Shown: positions 12,436-26,352, numbered from the stretch's first letter. The stretch: 64,000 nucleotides of DNA from Acanthosoma haemorrhoidale (GCA_930367205.1 OV884011.1:166481226-166545225); one strand, 5' to 3'. Numbers and translations: made by a program. The notes: generated from the letters alone by a model not told the origin.

Positions 12436-15400
12436 ATGAAGAATGTAACAGGCTCTATATCAGCACACAAAAAATAGCCAACGCCAAGGTTCATGTTTTG
12501 TGGCATGCACAGTGCAGCGATTCTCTGTGAGCTCCTGATCAAGTATTTTCAAATACTGAGTGAGCATGATCTCGACGACTCCTCGAAGCAAGACAACTGG
12601 TGACTCCTCAAGCTATTCAATGACAAATGACAGATATCCGTCGTAAGAGGCGAACTTTTGAATATTACGCCAGAGTGTAGACAATACATCGAGATATCAC
12701 TCCAGACTAAAGGAAGGCCAGCATGGAAATGAACCCACACTTCAGTTCGCCCATGAAACCGGTATTTCATTCTCACCTCAGCAGAAATGATAAACGTCTT
12801 ATTGGGAATTAGAAGCTCATGTAAACACAGATGGGAAATACAAACACAGTAGATATAAGCAATAGCAGGCCGACTGTTTACTTCCTCACTAGTTTCGGCA
12901 TCGAGTTACTTATCTTATCATTCTAAACTTCAATCTTGTCACTTTGAAAAAATAACAACTATTTGTGCAAGGACCTGCTCTTGAAATTTGGAAAAAAACT
13001 TCCTCACACTATCCTCAACGATTAATGAGAAAATTCAGCCGTCTAATTTTTGACGATCCCGCACGCAGTGACGGGCACTGAAAATAATACTCATAAAGAA
13101 CTCACTTATATACCAAGCACACATGCATTTACTTTTCGAAGTGTATTAAAATAATTTCAGAAAAATTAATCGTTCAAACTGCAATTATCAATAAACTACA
13201 AAAAAGGATTTTTTAAATAGCTGCAATGCTGAAACATTTAGTGAAAAAATAAAGAATGGGAAACCGTTAATATACTACCGAGAAAAAATAATAAATAATT
13301 TTTTACATCTAATTAATTTATTAACAATAATTATCATATTTCAAAAGACTGGTTTTATTTTTAGCATCATCGGGTTATAAAATGAATTTACCATGCAGAA
13401 TATTACGCTGTTTAGGAAAATAGCTCAAAAGTTGCGAACGGGATGTTAACGACACAGCTTTAATTAAAACAAGTGTGAAAAATGAAAACTAAAATTACAT
13501 ATTGTAAGTCAGGCCTTTGAGATCTTTAAATTTATAACTTACTCAAAAATATAAAAAAATGTCATTTTCTGCAATACCAATAACATCCTATTATGAAAAA
13601 TGAGCCTTTTCTGAAAATACTAAAACGCCATCAGTTGATGTTGTTTGACGAGCAGTTAAGAGTGGCACGTATATATTTGCATAATATTATTTTTATTACC
13701 TAAATAATGGAAATATATAGATTTTGAATTTGAAGAATAAAACAAGAAAGATTAAGTAGATAGTGATTTATTATCTCAGACATTTTTCAGTTTTTTTTGT
13801 TTCTATTAACGTGGTTGTCAAGTCTGAAGGAAGAGGCAGTACTTTAGTCCAGGTACAAGAGACGATCACTTTTCGTCTGTCTGTAAGTTACAAAATTAAT
13901 CAACCCATTGGAAACTTTACAAGATAAAGTTAAACATTTAATGGGCGGGGTTTTTACTAAGGCTGCGTACATATAAAAAGTGGCAATGCTAACAAATTTT
14001 TAAAAATAAATGAGAGACTTCAATTGAAATGGGCTATGATAAAATAATATCTAGTTCGGCGTAAGTATATTACTATATATTTTAATAGCAACATTTTCCG
14101 ATAAGTTTCATAAAAATGAAAAATGTACACATAATCTAATACCCATTCTTCACTGGGCGAACAAAGTCTACCAAACCAAGTATTGGGTGTAACAGTGATC
14201 TCGCCTCGGCGTTAGTTCGACTTGCCCACTTATGCCATGCAGCCACAGACAAATATCCAGCCATTTTAATAGTTTTTGGACAAAGAGATGTGCAGCTTTC
14301 CTAACAAAATGTTAACTGTTTGTATTATTGATTTTTACCCAGCAAGTTCCTTTTAACCGTGAGTAAAGACAGGATCTCATTTATATGACAACCAAAAACA
14401 TTTTTTTTTTTTAATCCAATACAATAAAATATTCAGCCCAAATGTTAATATTCTAACTAATTACCACAACAAATAGGATTTATAAGTCTGTTTCATAACC
14501 CCGTGTTATTATTTCCTAATGATTGATTTTAAAATCTAGAGAAATTATTTAGGAAACTATTCATTCTTGTAAATTTTGAACCAACCCTTCGAGTTTGAAT
14601 TGAAAATGTCAGTATTATTTATTTTAAAATAATGAATTTATTTAAACATTTCCACAGTAAATATAACATAATATATTTTAGTAAACAGGACGCGGAGTTT
14701 GTCAATAGGGAATTTCGATGCATGTTGTACAGGTGACTCTGGTATATTAGAGCTAAAATCAACACCTGGACATAGTTTCTGATTTTGAAAAATCCGACCC
14801 CCCTGTGAACGAAGAGGGATTCGAATAACGCCGAACAATCTTGATTTACAGTTATCCCACTTACAAAAAGAAGCCGAGGGTCACAGATTTCAATAAATTT
14901 GCTGTAGTACTAGGTATAAAATTATTTTAGAAGCGTCCGAAAGTATTGCCAATGAACCGAAAAAAATTTTTATAGTCTAAATACTTCACTATTCGAATAT
15001 TGATTTTCAGCCTTTGTTCTGAAAATAAAATATGGTTATCACTTAATGCCATTTGTTTTTGTTTTCGTTTCGGACGATCAAATAAGTGCTGAAACTGTTT
15101 GGAGAAATGAAATTCTGACCTTTAGAATTAGTCACCAATATTCTAACAGATCAAAGTTCAAGGACCTGAATGAAATAAGCCCCAATTTTCCCACTCAATA
15201 TCTTTAGAAGAGTACCATTCGGAGGTTGCTCCGTGATGTCTTAGAGAGGTACCTTTTTGTAGGCGAAACTCTCAAAAGGAGATCTACGTCTTCAAACCAA
15301 GTAAGTATTTTTGTGCCTCATGCGAAGTGGTTAACCTTTGGCTTGGGTTTGAAATGAGGCTAGCTAACCTCTGCTATCTGCCAACCTTTAAATGTCTTAT

Positions 15401-17350
15401 TTTTCCCAGAGTGCCTGATCTGCACAGTCAGATACTGCATCGTAAATTTCATAGTAGACTACCGATTTTGTAGCTTGACAAGTCTCTGGGCGATAGTCCA
15501 GCTTGAAGTCGGGCCCCTCACTGATACCTGAGTGCACCCTCGCCATGAACTCTAATAAGACTACGTAGCACAACATGCAAGGTGCTTGTCTATGGGTCAT
15601 AAGCAGCCACTGTCTAAATACCCTCTCAATACTCTTCTAGTGTCTGTCATGTAGTTATCCAGTCGTTCATTGGAAACCATGTGGCTTGGTTGTAAAACCT
15701 CTCACTTCACGTCTTTGTATAGCCATCATTGAAGAGGGTGTGCATCAGCATCTTCTGCTGAATTACGTTGTTGCCTCAACTTCATCAGGTTTGAGCTAAA
15801 TATAAAACTAAATAATAAAATCATTAAAGATTCACCGATTATTTATTTTTTGATGGTTTTACATTGCTAGATATTGTAAAAGACTCAAATAGCGTGGTGA
15901 TTTGATATTCTACATTTTTAACCTGTAATAAATGACACATAGCTGACTTAAATTCTGAATGCATCATAAATGAGCTGAACATAACTTGAAAACATAAGTT
16001 TGATGGGAGGTGGAAGATTGCAGTATTAATGGCAAAGGGTCACTACTGCTTAAATGAGTGCTGGTTTACTCCAGAGAACAATCCTTACATTGAAGAGTCA
16101 TTTCTTATTTCTTTTACAAATTGAAATCTTTTCTTAAGTCATGTTGAAACGACTTTCTTTCACTTGTAAGTTCGTCGCTCCGGTGCTGCGTTCTTTGTGA
16201 ACAATGGCAAGCACTCTCCTACAGAACGCTTGATGAAAGTTTATTTGGTGCGATTTCCTTTAACTTTGCCTTAAATGTTTTTTGTTGGCAAAGGACTAGC
16301 CAAGGGAGGCTTGCTTTATTATCTTTCGGATTCAGGCGGTAAGCATCCTAAGTTTCTTAGTTGATATTATTTTCCTTTGAGTATCTCTAAGTCTGATCTT
16401 GTTTCTCCTTGTATCGTCTTGACTTCTGTAGAAAATCCTACTGCATCTCTTTATCCCGTATCTTTGTCAGAATAGATAACCCCTTTACCTAAACTGCTAT
16501 ACATGTTCTTCCAAAAAGGGAAACATTTTCAAAAGGCCCTTACTTCCCTAGACCCTGATCCCGTGACATCATATATACTACCATGAGGAGTGAGAAATCT
16601 GAGAGAGACCACTCCTCTTTATCATTCATAGAAAAATCCCACAGAACGGGCTAACCGGAATATAAAAGAACTTAGGATGGCGTATGTAGGAAAAAACTAC
16701 TAATGCTGGGACGAGTAACTAGGGGCGATTCAGTTTGCTTTAAACTATTCCTTCAAGACTCAACAAGTTCAGTCCCGCATTCTTGAATCTTGGTAGAGAC
16801 CTAAGGCCTCTGCACCACGTTCCCGAAGGAGAGATTCTTGAAGCCCGCGAAGATGATCATGTCCTTAGGTATCCCCCTTTATAAACAACATCGTGAAATA
16901 TGAAGTGGTTTATTGCCCTCGCTCTTTGCAGGGAATAGATCACAGACCGGGCTGTAAGATTTCTCTTCTGTTCTGTTCACATCGACGACTCCGGGGACTG
17001 CTTTTTTAAGAGAGCTGGTGATAAGGTTCAAATCCCCGAATGAGGGACTTGTTGTTTCTCTGTGAAAGAAGGAGAGTTAGTGTACATTCTTTCCTCGGAC
17101 GAGTTACAAATGTTTCCGGCCCTCCTTTGTATCCCGCAGGGGGAATTTCGGCTTTTCAATACCTCCGCAGTTTGCAGGCTGGACCACTTAAAAGAGTCTT
17201 AAGTGCTAGAACGGAGAAACCTGCTTTGAAGAATGAAGTCAGAAATGAAGACAACCCATCACCCAAAATCGAAAAAATTTCCCACGTTATTTAATTCGTT
17301 TGTAATAAGTAAATTATTTTAACTATATAAACCTCTTTAGCCAATTTTGT
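12436..17350. other. Long gene-free stretch
   Basis: No gene can be supported. The LTR element body expected after 12435 is absent. Open frames at 14638-14838, 15397-15600 and 17040-17294 are short and motif-free. The 15200-17300 part is less AT-rich than its surroundings and may be an old, unrecognisable element. Confidence 0.4.
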
Positions 17351-17356
17351 TATTAA

Positions 17357-17460
17357 CCTGTTAACCGGGGAATTCCCTTTTTAATTACGCAGCATATAAC
17401 GGGCGTGAACTCTTTCCCTAGGACGTGTAAATACGTCACGCCCGGAGGACGTCACTTCAT
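17357..17460. other. Possible piggyBac terminal region
   Basis: A GC-rich patch holds TTAACCGGGGAATTCCC, followed by ACGGGCGTGAACTC and GTCACGCCCGGAGGACGTC. It lies just past the 3' side of the broken piggyBac transposase, where the element's end with its TTAA target would be expected. A matching opposite end was not identified. Confidence 0.3.
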
Positions 17461-17528
17461 AATATTAATAATCTTTTTTATTTATGCTTAAAATAAATGA
17501 AAAGACTATGAAATATATATTTTTTCAT

Positions 17529-18034
17529 TTATTTATATATAAAGCACACAGGAGAATACAAAATTACAAACAAATAGAAAAGAATACCACCAAAAAAATC
17601 TTCATTTGTATCCTTCCATTTTCGAATTATTGAACGTGGTTTCAACTCAGGACCATTATCAAAAAATTGGGTGGCGTACAAATTTGTTTGCTCTGTAATT
17701 AATTTGATAAGTTCCTCATCTAAAAATTTCTTAAGATAAAACAAAGGAACTTTTTTTGGAGGGGTATCGAATGTTTTTCCAGGATGTGCAGTGAAGGGAA
17801 ATGGTGGTCTTTCTGCATTTTGAGGTAGCCATTCTTCAGAAACAATGCTATTGCTTGGCTACTTCAACTTCATTAACTTCTTCACCATCTTCATTCTCGC
17901 TCATTAGTGTCGCTCAATTCCGTGTCGTAGTCAAAATTATAGTCAGATGACTCCGACGACAAACTCATAATACGCCTCCTTTTTCTACCTGCCGGTACAT
18001 TGATTTCGTCATCGCTGAAATCGTTTTCATTCAT
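17529..18034 (-). pseudogene. Broken piggyBac-family transposase, N-terminal part
   Basis: Minus-strand reading starts at an ATG at 18034 with MNENDFSDDEIN and an acidic stretch rich in S, D and E, typical of piggyBac N-termini. The frame breaks near 17895 and again near 17860. It resumes as a block with PPFPFTAHPGKTFD, then FLDEELIKLITEQTNLYATQ and KPRSIIRKWKD, which are hallmarks of the family's N-terminal domain. The coding sequence then stops at 17529, well before the catalytic DDD core, so the 3' part is missing. The two frameshifts and the truncation mean it cannot encode an active enzyme. Confidence 0.7.
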
Positions 18035-18335
18035 TTTGATGGATACTTATAAAAATTTATTCTAAAATTAAAAGGTTGGAATTATAAAAAATATAAGTAA
18101 ATAATATATAATACGAAAATAGGTAGGTGAGTGTAAGTACGTACCCGTCACTGCTCACCCAGAACACGTCCACCACTCTCAATAGCGAATTGATACTAAT
18201 TCCCTCCGTATTTTAAATTCATGTCGAGACATGTATGGATGACTAATGTTTAGTAGTAGTTCTTTTACGCTCGCTAATTTCGAGTTTATATCAAAAACAA
18301 CATCACAAACTCACAGCATCTAAATATCACAACAA

Positions 18336-18974
18336 TATTTATAATGCATAATTGCTAGTATAGCCATGTAACTAGATTTACTTAATCTTAAAAATACCCC
18401 CATCATGTCTCATGTACCATGCTCAGCTGCCATTTCATCCTAACTGGCCATCGATGTAGTTCTGTGGTCACTGTGGGTGATGAAAGTTACTGCATGTGTT
18501 GTTTTGTGTGCCGAGACATGTCACTCGAGAATTAAAAATATCTAACTATTATGACATACTTAATGTCTGTTATTCATAAGTCATTAAGTAATGTCCTGCT
18601 TCACCCGTAGATAAGAATATAATCGATGTGGCAAGGTACTATTAATTGGTTATAATGTATAGCTTCAATTTTTAATTAGAATGCTAAGGTACAAATTTTG
18701 GTCTCATAAGCCCAAAATAGCTTTAAGGATATGGAGTTTAATATCTCCATTGAGTTTCTCAAATTATATGTATTAAATTATATTATTTGACTAGCAAATT
18801 AAATTTATTAGAATTAGATTGATTTGGAGGAAGTGAGTTTTTGTTGTAATTATTTGTAATAGAAAGAAACTGTTTGTAGCCTGGCAAGGGTATTTCTTAC
18901 TATTTAGGGGGATCCCCCACATATCCATGTTGCCTGCAAATAGCAGCATTTAGGGGACAAAGGGGTATTTTCAT
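18336..18974 (+). repeat. Flanking direct repeat, left copy
   Basis: About 640 bases nearly identical to 22341-22980 in the same orientation. Shared blocks include TAACTGGCCATCGATGT, GTTACTGCATGTGTTG, CGAGACATG, ATTCATAAGTCATTAAG, and a final GCATTTAGGGGACAAAGGGG. Together the two copies bracket the zinc-finger cluster. The sequence just before it (18240-18345) also matches 61890-61985. Confidence 0.8.
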
Positions 18975-19254
18975 TCCATCAGTTAGTGAGTTAAGTCAAC
19001 TAGTAGTCATGTGACCAATTATTGAAGATAAGGCACATGTTGAGACTGGAGAATAAAAGCCACCAAGAAAATTGAAGACTACTCACCGTCCAAGATCGAA
19101 GAATGTACCAATATTATTTAAATAATTATTTGTAGGATGAAATGGCAGCAAGACATGCTGGGGAAAGGGGCATTTGTTATGATTAAGTAAATCTAGTTAC
19201 ATGGCTATAATAGCGATCATACATTAGAAATATAATTACTATCTGTGGTTTCAG

Positions 19255-19511
19255 GTATTGTTGTGGTTTGTGAGAAAAACTCTACTCTTTTCTAAAGTTC
19301 AAGAGTTCTTATGCAGTACAGTGAAGTTAGCTCCAAAGCTTCCTACAGACACAGGACTGGGCAAAAGAATTGGCATGCGAAAATCTAAAAGCTGTACTGA
19401 AGAAGATGTTTGTGAGGACAAATTGCCCCTAAGAAACATTAGCGATTTGGTTGAAGGAGTTGAGGACACAGATCCAGCAATCGCTGTAACAGAAACATTA
19501 AAGACGTTAAA
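19255..19511 (+). CDS. Probable 5' exon part of the zinc-finger gene
   Basis: A GTGGTTTCAG acceptor before 19255 opens a frame reading FSKVQEFLCSTVKLAP and later EDKLPLRNISDLVEGVED. It is acidic and resembles a linker upstream of zinc fingers; no known domain is recognised. This frame runs on to a TGA near 19533, while the finger frame starts one base out of register. Loss or gain of one base in the A run at 19508-19511 would join the two. I see no canonical slippery heptamer, so this is either a real frameshift mutation, an assembly error, or two separate frames with the ATG at 19518 used. Confidence 0.45.
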
Positions 19512-19517
19512 ATACAG

Positions 19518-20327
19518 ATGCACACATCACTGAACAAAATTGGTAAAGAGAACCATCGCACAAACGATAGTCAGGATGAATTGGAAAGTGAGGTTAATAG
19601 GAAGGTACAAATGGATAACTCTAGTTTTCAGGATCATTTGATACCATGCTCAGGTAAGAAACCTTTTATATGTGACATCTGTAGTAAAGGATTTACTAGG
19701 GCTGATGACGTGGTAAGACACAAAAGAACTCATACAGGAGAGAGACCTTTCACATGCGACATCTGCACTCAAGGTTTTACTACGTCTGGTAGCTTGGTAG
19801 CACACAAAAGAACTCATACAGGAGAAAGACCTTTCACTTGTGACATCTGTAGCAAAGGTTTTACTCAGCCTAGTGATTTAGTAAAACACAAAAGATTTCA
19901 TACAGAAGAGAGACCTTTCATTAGTAACATATGCATAAAACCTTTAATTACGTCTAGTCACTTGGCAAGACACAAGAGAACTCATACAAAAGAAAAACCT
20001 TTCACATGTAACATCTGTAGTAAAGGTTTTACTAGGGCTGATGACGTGGTAAGACACAAAAGAACTCATACAGGAGAGAGACCTTTCACATGTGACATCT
20101 GTACTCAAGGTTTTACTACGTCTGGTTGCTTGGTAAGACACAAAAGGGCTCATACAGGAGAAAGACCTTTCATTTGTAACATATGCATAAAAGCTTTTAT
20201 TACGTCTGGTCACTTAGCAAGACACAGGAGAATTCATACTGGAGAGAGACCTTTCCTATGTGACGTTTGTAGCAAAGCTTTTACTACGTCTAGTAACTTG
20301 GCAAGACACAAGAGAGCTCATACGTGA
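19518..20327 (+). CDS. C2H2 zinc-finger protein, eight fingers
   Basis: The 269-residue frame has about 50 linker residues and then eight fingers of the C-x2-C-x12-H-x3-H type joined by TGERPF or TKEKPF linkers, the classic DNA-binding Kruppel-like arrangement. The first Cys of finger 4 is Ser, so that finger is probably non-functional. Fingers 1 and 5 are almost the same (CSKGFTRADDVVRHKRTH), as are fingers 2 and 6, which points to internal duplication. The frame ends at TGA immediately after finger 8, and degraded fingers continue downstream. It probably acts as a nuclear DNA-binding protein with unknown targets. Whether the upstream frame belongs to it depends on a one-base frameshift near 19510. 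Confidence 0.7.
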   Translation: MHTSLNKIGKENHRTNDSQDELESEVNRKVQMDNSSFQDHLIPCSGKKPFICDICSKGFTRADDVVRHKRTHTGERPFTCDICTQGFTTSGSLVAHKRTHTGERPFTCDICSKGFTQPSDLVKHKRFHTEERPFISNICIKPLITSSHLARHKRTHTKEKPFTCNICSKGFTRADDVVRHKRTHTGERPFTCDICTQGFTTSGCLVRHKRAHTGERPFICNICIKAFITSGHLARHRRIHTGERPFLCDVCSKAFTTSSNLARHKRAHT

Positions 20328-21540
<1,213 letters not shown>

Positions 21541-22340
21541 ATATGAGAATATATATGAAGAGTTGTTTATATACATATTTCACTGATTGATGATTTTATT
21601 GTATTGATATATTTGTGTGATAATTTAATTGATTAATGAATAATTTAACTAGTTAATAATCAATAATTGAGATGGTAATTTTTGTATCTTGTAACTAGCA
21701 ACCAATTATGTAATCACAAGTAAATACCAATCGTGTAATTAGCACCAAGGACGAATGTGTAGTAGTCGAAATGGTTACAGCAATAAAAAATTTTGTGCAT
21801 AAATAAAAAACGTTTATTTTTTTAAACTACATCAAAAATGATAATAAGCCATAAAGCAATTAATTGCCAATTACCAAATAAATATTTAAAATAAAGATCA
21901 ACCTCTTGATTAATATGTATCATATGTCAGCGATTTAATTTACCATAGTTCCAAAAAGTCACTAGGACTGTCAATATATTTTCATTTACTAAAAGTAGTG
22001 CAATAGAGGATAATCAATCAATAACTAATTATTTTTTTGTAATACATAAATACAATTTATGCTGTAAAATTAAGTTAGGTTTCAAATTAAAGTTCTCTTT
22101 AAATCAAAGTTCTCTTTAAATTAAAGTTCTCTTTAAATTGAACAGCTTGATTAATAGTATGATAAATGTTATAGAAATCAAGTGGACCATGATTATAAAA
22201 AATAACTACCATTATTTTTGTAGCCAAATAAAACCCTTAATTGTTTGATATATCCTCCACAAAAGAATTCTAGAGCTGTAGAAAACAGCGGAGAACCTCT
22301 TACATGTCACCACAATGCCTGAAACCACAGATACTAGTTA
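21541..22340. other. No gene; short tandem repeat inside
   Basis: AT-rich flank. The only structure is a short tandem repeat at 22084-22140. Confidence 0.5.
22084..22140 (+). repeat. Three-unit tandem repeat
   Basis: Three consecutive copies of an 18-base unit, AAAGTTCTCTTTAAAT[CT], with one or two differences. Confidence 0.75.
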
Positions 22341-22980
22341 TATTTATAATGCATTTATAACAATTGTTAGTATAGCCATGAAACTAAAGTTACTTAATCT
22401 TAAAAATACCCCCCATCATGTCTCATGTAGCATTTTCAGCTGCCATTTCATCCTAACTGGCCATCGATGTTGTTGTGTGGTCACTGTGGGTGTTGAAAGT
22501 TACTGCATGTGTTGTTTTGTGTGTCGAGACATGCCACTCGAGAATTAAAAATATCTAACTATTATGACACACTTAATGTCTGTTATTCATAAGTCATTAA
22601 GTAATGTCCTGCTTCACCCGTACATAAGAATATAATTGATTTGGCCAGGTACAATTCATTAGTTATCTTGTATAGCTTTAATTTTTAATTTGTGTGCTAA
22701 GGTACAAATTTTGGTCTCGTAAGCCCAAAATAGCTTTATGGATATGGAGTTTAATATCTCCATTGAGTTTCTCAAATCATATGTATTAAAATATATTATT
22801 TGACTAGCAAATTAAATTTATTTATTAGAATTAGATTGATTTGGAGGAAGTGAGTTTTTTGTTGTAATTATTTGTAATAGAGAGAAACGGTTTGTAGCCT
22901 GGCCAGGGTATTTCTTACTATTTAGGGGGGGATACGTTCCCCCAAAATAGCAGCATTTAGGGGACAAAGGGGTATTTTTC
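22341..22980 (+). repeat. Flanking direct repeat, right copy
   Basis: Right partner of 18336-18974, about 4 kb downstream. An extra partial copy of its ACTAGCAAATTAAATTTATT block follows at about 22994-23040. Confidence 0.8.
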
Positions 22981-23040
22981 ATGAAATATTATTTTACTAG
23001 CAAATTAAATTTATTTATTAGAATTAGATTGATTCGGTTT

Positions 23041-24161
23041 TTTTGTTGAAATAATTTATTGAAGCATTACGCAATAAAACCATATTGAACCCTCAGATAG
23101 TAATAATTTAAAATATAAATAACGTATTAATCGTAATTACTAGTCATTTTCTAATAATAAAAACAACAATAAACAAATAAAATATAAATATATTTGAAAC
23201 AAACACTGAATCACAATATTTGTCGTCGAACATAATGACTAATTTTCTTTTATTATTGTATTGTCTTGACTGTGCATATTAGCCTTAAAATGTTTCATAA
23301 ATTTACTATGGTAAATCAACAAGAATATGTCACTACTAGGAATTGAGTATAACATAAAAGTTGACCAAGTGTAATGGGACGTATAAAGTAGAGAAAAGTT
23401 TAAATTAGATTAAAGAACAAATAGGCAATTGTGAAGAATAATTACTGGGGTGTGTGAAACTAATATTTACATTAAATAATAGTAGTGAGGAAAATTACGG
23501 GAATCTAAGGCACTTTGCATGACTGGGAAGTTTTTGACAGACAAAAACTTATGACACAAACAAAAATTATTTATTAGTAAAACTATAAATTTTACAAATA
23601 TTCCAGATTCGACCTATAAGTAATAAACAATAAAAAAAAGAAAACTATTAAAAAACTCAACTAATCTCATGGGTTGCCATAGTGAGTTACCACCTAATAG
23701 ATTCTCTCAACGGGTACTTACAACATTTCAGACAATTAATATCACATTAAACTTCAAATTATGTCTGTTATATCTACGCTCTTCACTGTACGACTGGCTT
23801 TATATCTGAGGTATGGAGGAGGTCAGTTTATTGCCATACGTGTGTTTATTATTCTACTTTATTATTTATATTATCCGACATTAAGAATATAGTGTTATTT
23901 TAATATTTTCCAGGCTATTAATTAATTTTCTATCGTTTTTATGATGTAGCAATGCAACTCTTTGTGGTGCATTGTGATGCCCTTATTCCTGTAGATGTTT
24001 GTAGAATTGGCTTGTTTTTTGTTTCAGATGTTCTTTGCATTTAATCAATAATTTGCTCTAGTTTTAAGTTAGTATGTAAGTTTAAGTTTAGTTTTAGTCC
24101 CTTTTTGTAACCGGAAGGTGAGCCCCATCACCTAGTCCTGTTTTTGGTTTATATACTTTTA
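23041..24161. other. Gene-free AT-rich stretch
   Basis: No coding or RNA feature recognised. Its right end (about 24107-24135) contains the CACCTAGTCCTG and AGGTGAGCCCCATC strings that recur near 41889-41912 in inverted orientation. Confidence 0.45.
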
Positions 24162-24688
24162 ACAATTGAAACTTGTTTATTGTGCTAAAATTACAATCCG
24201 CTTTATTGGACAATAAGTAATTGTGATAAATGCTCTCATTCCTAACATATTTACAATTTTCATTCACTCGCGCATTCAAACAGAATTTACAACCAGCCCA
24301 GAGACCTCCCAAATTCACATGGTTGTCACCTCCCTTCCATCCTAAAGAGGGAGTGAAGTCTTGAGAAGTCCTCCACGATCCTCCATCAGCTGCGTCACCA
24401 GATAAGAGCCAGTGGAGGCTGACGAAGAGCGCGAGAGCCACATACACTCAGGACATGATTGGAGAAACTGGTCATTGCCAGGACTCCCACTGTTCCGCAT
24501 TTATAGCAGGTCACGATGTCACTGCATTTTCAGTCTCCAAGGAGGATTATAGGGATGAGTGGTGCAGTGCAATGACTGTCCAGATTGGCTTAAGTATAAC
24601 TTAAGATTAGTAATTTATTTTCTATTGAGAGATAGGATGTCCTTTGAAGTTGTCTGTACAGTTGTCCAAAGCGTCTGTTTAGTTTTTA
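24162..24688 (-). mobile_element. Jockey-like non-LTR fragment, internally deleted
   Basis: Closely related to 40081-40703 in the same orientation, and to 46638-47096 inverted. It is a 5'-truncated 3' end. Relative to the 40-kb copy it lacks about 110 bases between GTGCAATGACTGT and CCAGATTGGCTTAAG. The open frame at 24094-24447 over it is a by-product and not a gene. Confidence 0.65.
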
Positions 24689-25578
24689 AGATATGCACTC
24701 CTTAAAATCCATAAGTTATGCAGTAGAAGGAGCCACCCACAGGTAATTTATATTCATGTTTATAAGTTTATTATAAAAAAACATTAAATAGAGGTTAAGA
24801 AAAAAAATACATTGGAGGGGGGGAGGAATATTGGAGATCAAATAAACTATACCAAACGAAGCCAAGATACAGTCTTCCGGTAATTTTACTTGTAATATTT
24901 TCACTTCATTTGTATTATTTATTGAATGTTCTCCTTTAAAATGTGTTGTTGCTAAGAATTCCCTAATCATTCTCTTACTTTTTTTTTGTGTTGGTGCCAT
25001 CATGAGATCTAGTTCTGGATAGAAACATATTTTTTAAATCAAATGATTTTTTTTTAATTAGAAATTGTCAAAACCGATTTTTTTTTTTCATCTTTTATAT
25101 TTTTGAAACACATGAATTAATTTATTGAAATTTTGCCTGGAATGTTTTCTTTGTTATTTAAGATTATTTGTCAGAGGCTTACGCTTTTCTGTTCTTAACT
25201 TTTTTTGTTTGTAATGTACTATTTATTTTTCGTTAGACACATTCAGTTTTAGTTATCTGTCTCATATTGTTACATTTATTCACTTGCATCCCTTCATTTC
25301 CTATTAGTTTTCTTCATAAAAATTACTCGAATGGGGTCTGTTGACTAATTTTACAGACCGTCCAGAAGGCCGAGATACAAAGCGGGACTTGGTCGGTCTA
25401 CAACCTTGGAAGAGCTACAGTTCAGGAAATAAAAGCACTTACCATACAAAAGAGAGTTTTTAGTGTATTCAACACCTGGATTATAAATTGTTAAATAGAA
25501 GGAAATGGTAAAATATGGAGTGTAAAGATTAGGGAGAGATGGTGAGTAAAAAATATTGACGAGAATATATTTCCACAG
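24689..25578. other. No confirmed gene
   Basis: AT-rich. A TTTTACAG acceptor-like site at about 25354 precedes a less AT-rich patch that can be read as RRPRYKAGLGRSTTLEELQ on the + strand. I find no donor after it, so it is left unassigned. Confidence 0.35.
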
Positions 25579-25652
25579 GTTTGAGGCACTGGAAACAAAA
25601 GAACGGACAAAGGAAGTAGATTTGTGGGATGAGAAATATAGGGTCGGGTATG
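25579..25652 (+). CDS. Possible orphan exon
   Basis: TTCCACAG before 25579 and GGTATG/GTAAGG after 25652 flank a 74-base open segment that reads FEALETKERTKEVDLWDEKY and ends in phase 1. I found no in-frame partner exon with confidence. The less AT-rich patch after TTATTACAG at 26489 is a possible downstream exon but reads open in two frames. It may be part of a + strand gene, or a coincidence. Confidence 0.25.
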
Positions 25653-25953
25653 GTAAGGAGGTTTTTTCATGCCATGACAGTACTGAATACAATCATCACC
25701 TGATAACTAATATCGCCAATGAACTCGATGCTTTATAAGATTTGGGATAACGCAGGACGGATTAGTTCTTTGCTAGGGTGGAAAAGACCGAACTCATTAA
25801 TAAGGTTCTCCTGGAGGTTATCCTCAGCACCAGATATGTAAGGCTAGTGTCGCAAGGACTCTATTGGGATTCCGGAAATGGACAGCGACAAATGGGTAAA
25901 GATGATCCAGATGGCCTCGACTAAGCATTACTCTTTGAAGAAAAAACAGACGT

Positions 25954-26352
25954 TCAAGAAATGCAGCATTCTTGTCCTCCCTTGCTCTTGAGGAGTGCAG
26001 CGACTCCTCGGTGGTTCTTGATCGCCGCCAGGGAAGTCGGCGTGAGACCACTGCTATCCCGGATGTTGGGATCCGCTCCGCTATCCAAGAGCATCCTCGC
26101 AAGGTCAGTCCTCCCCCTGAGGGCGACATAGTGGAGCGGAGTCCTCCCCAGAGTGTCCCTCTTGTTCCTGTCTGCCCCAGCGTCTAGGAGCATCCGCACC
26201 AGCGGCTGATGTCCACTAGCCACGGCCAGGTGAAGGGGAGATCTGCGCAAGGAGTCTTTACCTTCTGTGCTCGCTCCTGAGGACAGGGCAACAGCGGCCT
26301 CTGCGGAGTTCCCTCTCTCGGCCGCCTTCAGCAACCACCTTGTCGCATAAGC
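25954..26352 (-). CDS. Terminal ankyrin exon (exon 12)
   Basis: A T-rich acceptor, TTGGACTTGTAG, opens 132 codons and a TGA. The peptide starts AYATRWLLKAAERGNSAEAA. It continues with SPLHLAVASGHQPLVRMLL and TPLHYVALRGRTDLARMLL ankyrin helices, GADRNKRD and GADPNIRD turns, and a final degenerate repeat. The coding is strongly GC-rich. There is no upstream Met, so this is a 3' exon. Assignment to the micro-exon gene rests on strand, phase 0 and proximity; 10.6 kb, mostly retrotransposon, separates it from exon 11. Confidence 0.75.
   Translation of the reverse strand, partial: AYATRWLLKAAERGNSAEAAVALSSGASTEGKDSLRRSPLHLAVASGHQPLVRMLLDAGADRNKRDTLGRTPLHYVALRGRTDLARMLLDSGADPNIRDSSGLTPTSLAAIKNHRGVAALLKSKGGQECCIS

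Noticed and set aside
19504..19518. Programmed -1 frameshift joining the linker to the fingers
   Set aside because: No X-XXY-YYZ heptamer in the right register and no clear downstream structure; mutation or assembly error is simpler.
24094..24447. 117-codon minus-strand frame starting with a signal-like segment
   Set aside because: It lies over the 3' end of a Jockey-like fragment and is not conserved in the related copies.
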